Origin: Prevotella sp. P6B1
GTDB taxonomy: Bacteria; Bacteroidota; Bacteroidia; Bacteroidales; Bacteroidaceae
DNA: 64,000 nt
NCBI RefSeq assembly: GCF_000702825.1
Contig: NZ_JNKF01000013.1
Coordinates: 186,001 to 250,000 of the forward strand
Direction of reading: 5' to 3'
In this document: one piece after another, positions 28,367 through 37,080 of the stretch
How the letters are laid out: every line of letters begins with the position of its first letter
Position numbering within the stretch: position 1 is the first letter of the stretch
The notes under the pieces: model-generated
Seen by the model: only the letters and a program-made list of their open reading frames with translations
Databases searched by the model: none
Told to the model about the DNA's origin: nothing
Made by a program: the position numbers and the translations under genes

Positions 28367-29455
28367 TTAAAATGCTACTTGAACTTGGGCCTGAAGCCAA
28401 TTATAATCCTTATTACTGATATTCTCGCCACACATGCAACGTGTGTACTGCAGTTGCATGCGACATTTCTTATAAAACCAGTACTGCAACCCAACGGTCA
28501 GGTTGGTCTGATCCCAGCCATCAACCTTGGTATTGCGATTGAAAGTCTCACCGCTGGCAACGATATCGAGAGCATCCACTACGGGAATACAAGTTGTCAC
28601 GTAACCACCTCGGCTCCCCACCTTGCCGTCCTGTCCACCCAACCATTCGGCACGGATAGAAGCAGGACGTGCCTCTTTATACTGACTGCCAGCATAGGCC
28701 TGAGTTTTATACTCAGCACCCACACTATAGCGGTTGCGCTTATAGTTATCACCCACCTGGATATCGGGATTCCATTTAGCTGTACCAACAGCATTACCTG
28801 TGCCTAAATAGCCAGAGGCAACCACACGGAATCCCTGTACAGGACGTAATTCCAGCTTAGCAATAAAGTCTTTTTGGTTATTGCGATCTTTCGTGTTGAT
28901 ACCCTGACCACTCATCAGCGCCAGTTCATAATGCAACACACCTTTAGCCAAGTCACCAAAGACCTGCAGACCCATATCACGACCATAGTTCACACCATTC
29001 AGGGGGTCAGGTCCTTCACCCGCCAGATAGAGCACGGCTTGCGAGTACACGTCAACCAGCTCCAGCTGAGTAGGACTCATCGGGTTCTCCATGGTGTACG
29101 CGTGCTTGAACTGTCCTAAACGCACAGTCAGCTCGTTACCCTTCGACACACGATAGTCTGTGTAGAACTCCTGAACCACACTCGAGAAGTCGTGCATAAA
29201 CATAAACGACCATCTGTCGGTGATTCTCGCCTTTCCCCACAGCAGGGTGCGTTTCAGGTTGTAGGCGTTGGTCTTCAGGCCATTCTGATCCTGATAGCTC
29301 CAACCGCCCTGAGCATAACCGTTCAGAGTAATACGACTGGTAAAATCCTTAGTCCAGTCGATCTCACTGCTCTTCTGTTGTGCGGCAACCACTTGGCTCA
29401 ATCCCAAAGTCACCATCACGGTCAGCAGTCTCAATTTGCAAGTTTTACGTTTCAT
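28367..29455 (-). CDS. Outer-membrane porin, phosphate-selective porin O/P-like
   Basis: 362 residues with a signal peptide ending near VVAAQQ. The body is a series of amphipathic beta strands, ending in a C-terminal strand with terminal Phe (LQAQVQVAF), as in outer-membrane barrels. The LKRTLLWGKARITDRWSFMFMHDF region and RLGQFKHAYTMENPMSPTQLELV match the OprO/OprP-like family in Bacteroidota. True phosphate selectivity is not shown. It is the first gene of the porin-symporter unit, with a consensus promoter. Confidence 0.82.
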   Translation of the reverse strand: MKRKTCKLRLLTVMVTLGLSQVVAAQQKSSEIDWTKDFTSRITLNGYAQGGWSYQDQNGLKTNAYNLKRTLLWGKARITDRWSFMFMHDFSSVVQEFYTDYRVSKGNELTVRLGQFKHAYTMENPMSPTQLELVDVYSQAVLYLAGEGPDPLNGVNYGRDMGLQVFGDLAKGVLHYELALMSGQGINTKDRNNQKDFIAKLELRPVQGFRVVASGYLGTGNAVGTAKWNPDIQVGDNYKRNRYSVGAEYKTQAYAGSQYKEARPASIRAEWLGGQDGKVGSRGGYVTTCIPVVDALDIVASGETFNRNTKVDGWDQTNLTVGLQYWFYKKCRMQLQYTRCMCGENISNKDYNWLQAQVQVAF

Positions 29456-29494
29456 TTTGTCATCTCTTTACGATAATTTAGTTCCTTGCGGCAG

Positions 29495-29526
29495 CAAAAA
29501 TACTACAAATCTTTCAAACAGACAAA
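29495..29526 (-). promoter_or_regulatory. Promoter of the porin-symporter unit
   Basis: Minus strand: TTTG (29523-29526), 20 bases, TATTTTTG (29495-29502). Confidence 0.82.
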
Positions 29527-29567
29527 ATTTTACGCAAAAATCTTACTATAAATAATTAATTCTATGG

Positions 29568-30788
29568 TTACAGACGGCAAAAGCCACCCACAAATGTAGC
29601 CGAGACACGTGCGCCACGCTCTGCTCGAGCTGTAGCCACATGGGTACGATAGATATACACGCCCTCGCTGGTCGCCACTGGCAGATACACATAGCCATCC
29701 TCGCACAGGGTAGCAAAACGGCGCCCGCCGTTACCATTGTGAACAGGGATTTCCTCCACGTCCTTCACAGTCTGGTTTATCAGGTCGATGATGCAGCACT
29801 TCAGACTCTTATCGCCCCAGCGGTTATCAGCGGTCTGAGGGTTCAGTGTGCTCACCTCAGCAAACACCAAACCATTGCCCACATAGGTTACATGGGCAGG
29901 TTTCAAACCACCTGTCAGTGCCTCAAAATCAAAGAAATAGTCAGCATCGAAGCTTGTCTCACCCTTGTTGATGCGCAGGAAGCCAGCGTGCTTGGTACTC
30001 TGCGAATAGCCATTGGCGATGGCAGAATTCGACATGACGTACAGGTTGCCCTGCTCATCCTTCATCAACCCATTGTAAGCACCCCAAGAACCACCAGGGC
30101 CCATACGGGTATCTTTCATCAGTGTCTGGAACTGCATGTCGGGATAGCTGTACACAGCCACGTAGCAGGTGTCGGTATAGGCCGTCTCGAAGGTCATGCT
30201 ATTCATCGGTGTGTAGGTCACGTACAGGTTTCCACCACTATAGAGCATCCCGGTAATGCTGGGCCAGTCGAGCGTGCTGATGGAATCCACGGTTGTATCA
30301 GTTGTTTTTGATGTGATAGCGGCAGTCTGGGCATCCACCGTATAGAAGGTCATGCGGTTACCACTCTCCTTCGATGCAGGCAGCTCCAGTCCCACCATGG
30401 TGTGGCCGTCCACCTGACAGAAGCCATTCAGCGAGTTGTCAAACACAAACTCCCCCTGCTCCTTCAGCAGTCCGTCGGCACCACGCACCACATTAGTAGC
30501 GCTGGTCAGCCCCAGTCCACCGATACAGAACAAGCTATTACCACCTTTCTCATAATCATGATAGCCATTCTGCTCGATACCCTTACCCACAGCGTTGATG
30601 GTTCCTTCCATCAGATTGTCGGTCGATACCACATAATAGGTGGTGTTACCACTCGAAGTCACACCTAAGCTCAGCACATAGGGAGCGTTAGGCGTCTCCT
30701 GCTCGGCAGTCAGATCGTCTTCGCACGAGGTCAGTGTGATGGCTGCCATCAGCGCCAGCAGCAGGGCGTTGTTATATATCTTTTTCAT
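29568..30788 (-). CDS. DUF4374 surface lipoprotein (XusB-like)
   Basis: 406 residues with lipobox LTSC (Cys22). The rest is beta-rich and looks like a propeller, with repeated short segments such as GNLYVMSN, GNGLVFAEV and EDGYVYLPV. DUF4374 proteins are partners of TonB receptors; the Bacteroides protein XusB, which captures foreign siderophores, belongs here. It lies 21 bases after the TonB receptor gene. The PepSY-type inner-membrane gene (XusC) that completes that system is not present downstream. Binding of an iron complex is inferred. Confidence 0.82.
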   Translation of the reverse strand: MKKIYNNALLLALMAAITLTSCEDDLTAEQETPNAPYVLSLGVTSSGNTTYYVVSTDNLMEGTINAVGKGIEQNGYHDYEKGGNSLFCIGGLGLTSATNVVRGADGLLKEQGEFVFDNSLNGFCQVDGHTMVGLELPASKESGNRMTFYTVDAQTAAITSKTTDTTVDSISTLDWPSITGMLYSGGNLYVTYTPMNSMTFETAYTDTCYVAVYSYPDMQFQTLMKDTRMGPGGSWGAYNGLMKDEQGNLYVMSNSAIANGYSQSTKHAGFLRINKGETSFDADYFFDFEALTGGLKPAHVTYVGNGLVFAEVSTLNPQTADNRWGDKSLKCCIIDLINQTVKDVEEIPVHNGNGGRRFATLCEDGYVYLPVATSEGVYIYRTHVATARAERGARVSATFVGGFCRL

Positions 30789-30809
30789 GTCTTTGATGTT
30801 GCAAAATAG

Positions 30810-32972
30810 TTACTTACTGATAAAATATCTGAATTTGAGATTAAACGAGCATCCGGGCTTCTGCAGACGATAGTTGTCGTACAATTTCGCATCGGTCAGA
30901 TTAGTACACTCAGCCACGATGCTGTAGCGTCCGCCGTTCAGACTGTAGCCTACTGACACATTGTGGCTCAACTGCTCGGGAATGACCTTCTTGGTAGCTT
31001 TGGCACCCAGTCCTGTAAACGAGAGATAGTAGTCGTGTACATACTGCAGATCGTAGTTCAGCGAGAGCACGTTGTCCTGTCCACCCACCTTGAAGAACTG
31101 ATAGTCGGCATGACCGTTCATGAACAGATAAGGGATATTGGGCAGTCGCTGTCCATAGGTGATATTCTCGCTGATGCCATCGCCCACATAGGTATTCTGA
31201 CTCACCTCGTACTTCATCTTGTCCTTGATGCTCTGGTAGGTCATATTACCATTGATATGCAGGTTCTGCTTATAACTATAGCCCAGCGAGGCCTCGATAC
31301 CACGGGTGTGTACCTTGCCGATATTGTCGTAGCTGGTAGTAGGATTGCTGGTAAGACTTACGCCCTTCAGGATAAAGTCCTTGGTATCGCGGTGAATATA
31401 GTTCACCTCGGCCTGAATGCGGTGATTGCCAAAAGTCTGGTCGTACAGCAGTCCGGCATTCAGGTTGTTACTGCTCTCCGGCTTCAGGTCGGGATTAGCC
31501 TTCTGTACCAATCCATCGCCAAACATCTCGACAGCCTCGGGCATACGGTAGGCACGCTCAAAGCTGACCTTGGCCTGCAGTGAGGGTAATATATAATAGG
31601 TAGCCGCAGCACCATAGCCATAACGCTGTTTGCGGCTGCTCAGCTGCTCCCAACGCTGGTCGGCCGTAAACTGGTCCATCAGCTTGTAGGTAGAGCTATA
31701 CAGACGGTACATCTTGCCAAACACGTTGGCATTCCAACGGGCATAGCGAATCTGGTAGCCCAGTCCGGTGATGTTCTTGGTCAGCTGCTGGGGCACATTG
31801 TTCATCTCATCATCGGGATACATCGTATCGTTGCTCTTGCGACGTGTGGCCGAGAGCACGTTGTTCAGTGTCAGCGAGTGATGCTCGTTGATCACGTAAT
31901 CCACATTGACATGAGCCTGCCACTGACGCTCGCGGATGGTAGCATCCGTCAGATAAGCCTCTCCAGCCTTGGTACTGGCAACATACTGTCCCAGCCAGTT
32001 GTAACGGCGCGCCAGCGTGTCCACGTTGTGGGTGTTCACCATCTGATAGGTGCCATAGAACGCCAACGAGAGTCCTGGCACCAGCAAGTCGTTCTTCTTG
32101 TAGCGCACGGTAGGAATCAAGCTCCAGTTGTTGTTCTTCACCCCGCCATACACGGCATCCATGGTGGCACCCGTCTGTACGTTACGCTTATCAGCCGAGG
32201 CAATCACGCCCACCAACAGATAATCAGCCCATGAGCGGCCAACCACACCCGTCTCCATCTTCAGACCAGCCGAGCGGTAGCCGTCGTTAAAGCGTTTCAC
32301 CCAGGCTTCGCCCTCCTGCTGGTTGGTAGTCAGATTCACGATGGGCGCCAGCACCTGATAGTCATTGTCAGAATAATTAGCAAAAGCGTTCACACGCAGG
32401 GTGAAGCCGCTCTGAGCCGTATAGGCACCATTCACAGCCGCACGGTGGGTGTTATACGAACCTACGGAGTAAGTAGCATCGAGATAGTTGGCGTTTCGGC
32501 GCGACACGATATTCACGGCACCGCCCAAGGCATCGCTACCCAGATAAACGGGCAGCACTCCTTTATACACCTCTATTCTGTCGGCCATGTTAGCTGATAT
32601 ATTTGCCAGACTGAACGACGAGCCAAAATTATCCATGGGAATACCGTCCATGAAGAACTTCACCTGATTGCCAGTGAAACCGTTCATAGACAGACTATAG
32701 TTCGAACCCAGTCCGCCTTCCTCCCTGATCTTCACCGAAGTCACGGTGTTCAGCACCTTATTCAGTGGAGTAGCCGTCTGGTATTTCGTAGCAAGGTCAA
32801 CCACTGAGATAGCGTAAGCCTGCTCATGCATCTTACGCGCCTTGGTCTTACCTACAATACGCACCTCGTGCAGACTAATCGAATCGTGTAAATCGTTCTG
32901 TGCTTGAGCCCCGTAACTAACGGTCATACAGCCCACCAAGCACAGCATTTTTGTTGTGTTGATTTTAAGCAT
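30810..32972 (-). CDS. TonB-dependent outer-membrane receptor (XusA-like partner of DUF4374)
   Basis: 720 residues with a signal peptide (to about QAQ25). A TonB box-like HEVRIVGK is followed by the plug domain (about 50-155: AYAISVVDL...LGGAVNIVSRR) and a 22-strand barrel ending in RYFISK. There is no N-terminal carboxypeptidase-regulatory-like domain, so it is a siderophore/cofactor-type receptor rather than SusC-type. Energy would come from TonB-ExbBD encoded elsewhere. The operon promoter lies about 50 bases upstream. Confidence 0.9.
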   Translation of the reverse strand: MLKINTTKMLCLVGCMTVSYGAQAQNDLHDSISLHEVRIVGKTKARKMHEQAYAISVVDLATKYQTATPLNKVLNTVTSVKIREEGGLGSNYSLSMNGFTGNQVKFFMDGIPMDNFGSSFSLANISANMADRIEVYKGVLPVYLGSDALGGAVNIVSRRNANYLDATYSVGSYNTHRAAVNGAYTAQSGFTLRVNAFANYSDNDYQVLAPIVNLTTNQQEGEAWVKRFNDGYRSAGLKMETGVVGRSWADYLLVGVIASADKRNVQTGATMDAVYGGVKNNNWSLIPTVRYKKNDLLVPGLSLAFYGTYQMVNTHNVDTLARRYNWLGQYVASTKAGEAYLTDATIRERQWQAHVNVDYVINEHHSLTLNNVLSATRRKSNDTMYPDDEMNNVPQQLTKNITGLGYQIRYARWNANVFGKMYRLYSSTYKLMDQFTADQRWEQLSSRKQRYGYGAAATYYILPSLQAKVSFERAYRMPEAVEMFGDGLVQKANPDLKPESSNNLNAGLLYDQTFGNHRIQAEVNYIHRDTKDFILKGVSLTSNPTTSYDNIGKVHTRGIEASLGYSYKQNLHINGNMTYQSIKDKMKYEVSQNTYVGDGISENITYGQRLPNIPYLFMNGHADYQFFKVGGQDNVLSLNYDLQYVHDYYLSFTGLGAKATKKVIPEQLSHNVSVGYSLNGGRYSIVAECTNLTDAKLYDNYRLQKPGCSFNLKFRYFISK

Positions 32973-33019
32973 TCTATATTTTCTTTTTTAATCTTTTTAC
33001 CCTGTAATTTTTCCGGGTG

Positions 33020-33027
33020 CAAAGGTA
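33020..33027 (-). promoter_or_regulatory. -7 element of the TonB receptor/DUF4374 operon
   Basis: TACCTTTG on the minus strand, with ATTG 20 bases upstream (33048-33051) as an imperfect -33. No Fur-like palindrome was recognised. Confidence 0.68.
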
Positions 33028-33066
33028 CTGCGATTCCGCTGACTACACAATACCTAAAAATGAGTA

Positions 33067-33093
33067 TTCGTTTCCCAGCAATTGAGAAACGAA
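33067..33093 (-). terminator. Candidate terminator of the GH8-HD operon
   Basis: Stem TTCGTTTC/GAAACGAA with an 11-base loop, followed on the minus strand after six bases by TTTTT. It lies about 50 bases after the HD-protein stop. Confidence 0.5.
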
Positions 33094-33140
33094 CACCCAT
33101 CATTCATCTATTCTAATGATATGGAATACTGCGTAAACAG

Positions 33141-33725
33141 CTAATCGCCAAATATTTGAACCACGAGACCTACAAACTCACGATAGGCATCGGTATCGCT
33201 CAGCGGCGAGAGACTCTTGACCAGTCCGCGATAGTACCAAGCATGGAGGGCAGGATCTTTCACATTGAAACGCTCCCACAAACGCTCACCCAGCCGGCGG
33301 TGTTCGATGACCATGCCACGCATATTGGAGAGTTTGTCGCCGATGGCTACAATCTGCGCATCGCGACTGGCCGAAGCCAACCGGTCGATGGCAAACTGCT
33401 TCCGGATCTGCCAACTGTCCACATGACTCAATCCTTCTACGTCGCGGCTGGTCTCGGCATCCACCAAGGTGGCCACACGCTGGCCAAAGAGCTCACGTAT
33501 TTCATCGACCGATACATCGGTGTCCTCCAACACATCGTGAAGCACAGCAGCCGCCATCAGTTCCTGATCGCTGGTGATGGTAGCCACAATGGCCATGGCC
33601 TCCAACGGATGAACGATAAATGGCAGCTTAGTGCCCTTACGCACACTTCCCTCGTGCGCCTTGGTAGCATAAACGATGGCGCGATCTACGAGCTGCGTAT
33701 CAATGATATCATGTATTTTTCCCAT
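33141..33725 (-). CDS. HD-domain hydrolase, MESH1/SpoT-like (putative small alarmone hydrolase)
   Basis: 194 residues, a single HD domain. The metal and nucleotide residues of the SpoT/MESH1 hydrolase group are present: KAHEGSVRKG (His24), FIVHP (His39), LHDVLEDT (His63-Asp64, Glu-Asp) and GDKLSNMR (Asp130). There is no synthetase, TGS or ACT domain. Known family chemistry: removal of the 3'-pyrophosphate of ppGpp (and, in some members, NADPH). The gene follows the GH8 glycosidase gene by 14 bases, so both are probably cotranscribed. Substrate is inferred. Confidence 0.82.
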   Translation of the reverse strand: MGKIHDIIDTQLVDRAIVYATKAHEGSVRKGTKLPFIVHPLEAMAIVATITSDQELMAAAVLHDVLEDTDVSVDEIRELFGQRVATLVDAETSRDVEGLSHVDSWQIRKQFAIDRLASASRDAQIVAIGDKLSNMRGMVIEHRRLGERLWERFNVKDPALHAWYYRGLVKSLSPLSDTDAYREFVGLVVQIFGD

Positions 33726-33739
33726 ATGGCAAGATATTA

Positions 33740-35056
33740 TTACTTTGCAGGCTCAATCACCCGATACTGACCAGAAAGATGCATAAAGGCGAACAGGCGC
33801 AGCAAGCCGTCGTAGTAAGCATCGAAATAGCCGTCCTCGAAAGGCTCGTGCTTGGCTCGCCATAGCGCATCGACAAACTCCTTGCGCTTAGCATGCTTGG
33901 TCAGGATAGAAGCGGCGGCAACGGTACTGACCAGTCCGATGCTATGACGCAATTTGCGGAAACCGCCAGCAGGCAGAATCTCATCCTCCTCGGGCAGCGA
34001 GCCATCCGTACGATACTGATCCATAAAGGTATCGACACCCTGGGCGTAGAAGAAGTTCTGGATACGCTCACCATATCCACGCTGCCACTCGGCATCGGCC
34101 CCACTCCACTCGTAGTCGAGCGTGATATTCATAGGAACGCGCCAAGAATCATAACGGAAATTGTTACTGCCGTTGCGACGAGGCTTCTCGCCGGGTTTAG
34201 GCTGTGGCATGCCTGGCCAACGGGGCATCTGCATCTCGCTGCCATCAAACTGACTCATATCGCCATTAAGACCTGTAACGGGATGCGTGGCCTTGTGAAG
34301 ATATTCACGACTGGCCTTGGCGCAGGCTTTCCAGAGCTCGGCACGACCATCGCCGGCCCAACGTGCCCACACCTCAAAGAAGGCAGGGATGTGATAGGAA
34401 GGGTCGGTAAAACGATTGCCAAAGCCATCGGGGGTAAAGGTAATCAGATTGGTCTCAGGGTCGATGAGATACATCTTCTGAGGTCCGGTTTGCTGAGGCC
34501 CGAAACCTGGGAATCCCGCAGGACTTGGCTCCGGGGTATATTCCTTGGGCTGGATGCTGTTCAGGATATGCTGGGCCTCGGCCTTGTAGTTGATGCCGGT
34601 ATCGTTGCCCCAACGGTTGGATGCAAAGATCAGGGCAGTGATGAAATAGAGTTCGCCATCGCTGGCAGCACCTTCGGCATTATGGGTACCATCGGTCTTG
34701 CAGCTCCAGGCAAAATACCCCTTGCGATTACCATCCTGATGCTGCATGTACTTCTTGCTCCATCGCCACAGACGGTCGAAGATATCCTTCTCGCCGAACT
34801 GTACGGCAATCATCATACCGTACGACATACCCTCGGTACGGGCGTCGTGGTTCTTGATATCGCTGATGTAGCCCAGGCTATCGCCCACCTCGAAATAGAC
34901 CTTGTTCGGTCCACGGAACACATCGTTGAAAACCTCCTTAACCTTGGCATCAACCTGAGCAGGCTGATACCCTAACTCTACAAAAACATTACGGTATTCG
35001 GCATGTACAGCCGTTGTGATTGCCATCAGAATAGTAATAATAAACAGTTTCTTCAT
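33740..35056 (-). CDS. Glycoside hydrolase family 8 (Rex-like exo-oligoxylanase)
   Basis: 438 residues with a signal peptide ending at VHA. The GH8 active-site block is DARTEGMSYGMMIAV, with the presumed general acid Glu75, and later conserved blocks are AASDGELYFITAL, DPSYHIPAFFEVWARWA and RYDSWRVPMNITLDYEW. These match reducing-end xylose-releasing exo-oligoxylanases (Rex) better than cellulases or chitosanases. It would cut xylo-oligosaccharides in the periplasm. No SusCD pair is adjacent, so it is an orphan of the usual xylan locus. Confidence 0.88.
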   Translation of the reverse strand: MKKLFIITILMAITTAVHAEYRNVFVELGYQPAQVDAKVKEVFNDVFRGPNKVYFEVGDSLGYISDIKNHDARTEGMSYGMMIAVQFGEKDIFDRLWRWSKKYMQHQDGNRKGYFAWSCKTDGTHNAEGAASDGELYFITALIFASNRWGNDTGINYKAEAQHILNSIQPKEYTPEPSPAGFPGFGPQQTGPQKMYLIDPETNLITFTPDGFGNRFTDPSYHIPAFFEVWARWAGDGRAELWKACAKASREYLHKATHPVTGLNGDMSQFDGSEMQMPRWPGMPQPKPGEKPRRNGSNNFRYDSWRVPMNITLDYEWSGADAEWQRGYGERIQNFFYAQGVDTFMDQYRTDGSLPEEDEILPAGGFRKLRHSIGLVSTVAAASILTKHAKRKEFVDALWRAKHEPFEDGYFDAYYDGLLRLFAFMHLSGQYRVIEPAK

Positions 35057-35133
35057 ACTTCATTAAAAGTGACTAATTCTGTCATATTTGACGAAAAAAC
35101 GCGCAAAAAGTTTAATAATCACACATATTTTTG

Positions 35134-35141
35134 TACCTTTG
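35134..35141 (+). promoter_or_regulatory. -7 element of topB
   Basis: TACCTTTG, 24 bases before the ATG, with TTTA (35111-35114) as weak -33. Confidence 0.68.
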
Positions 35142-35165
35142 CACGGAAAAAAATCAAAAATAAGC

Positions 35166-37055
35166 ATGATAGTCTGTATAGCAGAGAAACCGAGTGTAGC
35201 TCGGGATATAGCAAGAATATTAGGCGCCAACAGCTCGCGCGACGGCTACATGGAGGGCAACGGCTACCAAGTGACGTGGACCTTCGGCCACCTGTGCACG
35301 CTGAAGGAGCCAGGCGACTATACACAGGCCTGGAAACCCTGGGCGCTCACCCAGTTGCCCATGATTCCACAGCGATTCGGCATTAAGCTCATCAATGATA
35401 AAGGTATCGAGAAGCAGTTCAAGATCATTGAGGGCCTGATGCAGAAAGCCGACAGTATTGTGAACTGCGGCGACGCCGGACAGGAGGGAGAGCTCATCCA
35501 GCGCTGGGTGATGCAGAAGGCACAGGCCAAATGCCCGGTCAAGCGCCTCTGGATATCCTCGATGACCGACGAGGCCATCCGCGAGGGCTTTGCCCAGCTG
35601 AAGGACCAGGGCGACTACCAGCCGTTGTATCTGGCTGGTCTGAGCCGTGCCATCGGCGACTGGCTGCTGGGCATGAACGCCACCCGTCTCTACACCCTCA
35701 AATACGGTCAGAACCGTCAGGTGCTGTCCATCGGTCGCGTGCAGACCCCTACCCTGGCGCTCATCGTGAACCGCCAGAAAGAGATTGAGAACTTCAAGCC
35801 CGAACCCTATTGGGTACTGGCCACCGTGTATCGCAACACCACTTTTACGGCTACCAAAGGCAAATTCACCTCGAAGGAAGAGGGCGAGAAAGCCTTTGCC
35901 ACCATCGAGGGCAAGCCCTTTACGGTCACCAAGGTGGAGAAGAAGGAGGGCAAGGAACAGCCACCTCAACTCTACGACCTCACCTCGCTACAGGTCGACT
36001 GTAACCGTAAGTTCGGTTTCTCTGCCGAGATGACGCTGAACCTGATTCAGGCGCTCTACGAGAAGAAATACACCACCTATCCCCGTGTGGATACCCAGTA
36101 TCTCTCGGATGACATCTACCCCAAGTGTCCACAGACCCTCAACGGCCTGTACCAGACCAAGTTTGATGGCATGGCCGTCTATGCCGAGTTTATCAAACCC
36201 ATTGGCGGCAAGGCCCTGAAGAAGAGCAAACGTGTGTTCGACACCTCGAAGGTTACCGACCACCATGCCATCATCCCCACCGGCGTGATTCCCCAGAACC
36301 TGAGCGACCTTGAGAAAAAGGTGTTCGACCTGGTGGCCCGACGTTTCATCGCCGTGTTCCTGCCCGACTGTAAGTTCTCTACCACCACGGTATTAGGCGA
36401 GGTGAAGGGCGAGGAGACCGTTGAGTTCAAAGTTACCGGTAAGGAGATACTGGATCCGGGCTGGCGTGTGGTACAGGGCAAGCTCCAGAAGGAGGAAGAG
36501 CCGGCTGAGGGCGAGACCAGCAAACAGCAGGAAGAGGAAGAGCGCACGCTGCCCACCTTCGTCAAAGGCGAGAGCGGCGACCACAAGCCCACCCTCACCG
36601 AGAAGTGGACCACCCCACCCGCCTTCTACAACGAGGCATCGCTGTTGCGTGCCATGGAGACCGCGGGTAAGTTTGTGGAGGACGAGACCCTGCGCGCCGC
36701 CATGAAGGAGAACGGCATCGGTCGCCCGTCAAGTCGTGCGGGTATCATCGAGACCCTCTTCAAGCGCCACTACATCAAGCGCGAACGCAAGCGCCTGATA
36801 GCCACTCCAACCGGCATCGAGCTCATCGACCTGATTCGTGAGGAGCTGCTGAAGAGCTGTGAGCTGACGGGTATCTGGGAGAAGAAACTACGCGACATAG
36901 AGCATCAGAAATACGATGCCGGACAGTTTATCGAGGAACTGAAACAGCAGGTCAGCGAGATTGTCAACGAGGTGATGCGCGACCCGTCGAACCGCCGAGT
37001 CACCGTCACCACCGACGAAGACTTGAAGAAGAAAAAGAAAGCAGGCAATAAATAG
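35166..37055 (+). CDS. topB: DNA topoisomerase III (type IA)
   Basis: 629 residues, starting MIVCIAEKPSVARDIA; the reading frame is open further upstream but that part contains the promoter. The Toprim domain shows EKPSVA and DAGQEGELI; the active-site tyrosine is Tyr305 in TTYPRVDTQYL; and the CTPTLALI/QVLSIGRVQTPT and TDHHAIIPT motifs of type IA enzymes are present. There is no C-terminal zinc finger, only a Lys-rich tail. Known role: decatenation of single-stranded links during replication and recombination. A terminator hairpin overlaps its stop codon. Confidence 0.94.
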   Translation: MIVCIAEKPSVARDIARILGANSSRDGYMEGNGYQVTWTFGHLCTLKEPGDYTQAWKPWALTQLPMIPQRFGIKLINDKGIEKQFKIIEGLMQKADSIVNCGDAGQEGELIQRWVMQKAQAKCPVKRLWISSMTDEAIREGFAQLKDQGDYQPLYLAGLSRAIGDWLLGMNATRLYTLKYGQNRQVLSIGRVQTPTLALIVNRQKEIENFKPEPYWVLATVYRNTTFTATKGKFTSKEEGEKAFATIEGKPFTVTKVEKKEGKEQPPQLYDLTSLQVDCNRKFGFSAEMTLNLIQALYEKKYTTYPRVDTQYLSDDIYPKCPQTLNGLYQTKFDGMAVYAEFIKPIGGKALKKSKRVFDTSKVTDHHAIIPTGVIPQNLSDLEKKVFDLVARRFIAVFLPDCKFSTTTVLGEVKGEETVEFKVTGKEILDPGWRVVQGKLQKEEEPAEGETSKQQEEEERTLPTFVKGESGDHKPTLTEKWTTPPAFYNEASLLRAMETAGKFVEDETLRAAMKENGIGRPSSRAGIIETLFKRHYIKRERKRLIATPTGIELIDLIREELLKSCELTGIWEKKLRDIEHQKYDAGQFIEELKQQVSEIVNEVMRDPSNRRVTVTTDEDLKKKKKAGNK

Positions 37056-37065
37056 CCTGCTTTTT
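37039..37065 (+). terminator. Terminator overlapping the topB stop codon
   Basis: Stem AAGCAGGC/GCCTGCTT with an 8-base loop that contains most of the stop codon, followed by TTTTT. Only 16 bases separate its tail from the next ATG. Confidence 0.8.
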
Positions 37066-37080
37066 CGTTTATAATATGGT

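Noticed and set aside
33893..34975. A 360-codon open frame opposite the GH8 gene
   Set aside because: The minus-strand GH8 protein has all family motifs; the antisense frame has no recognisable protein features.
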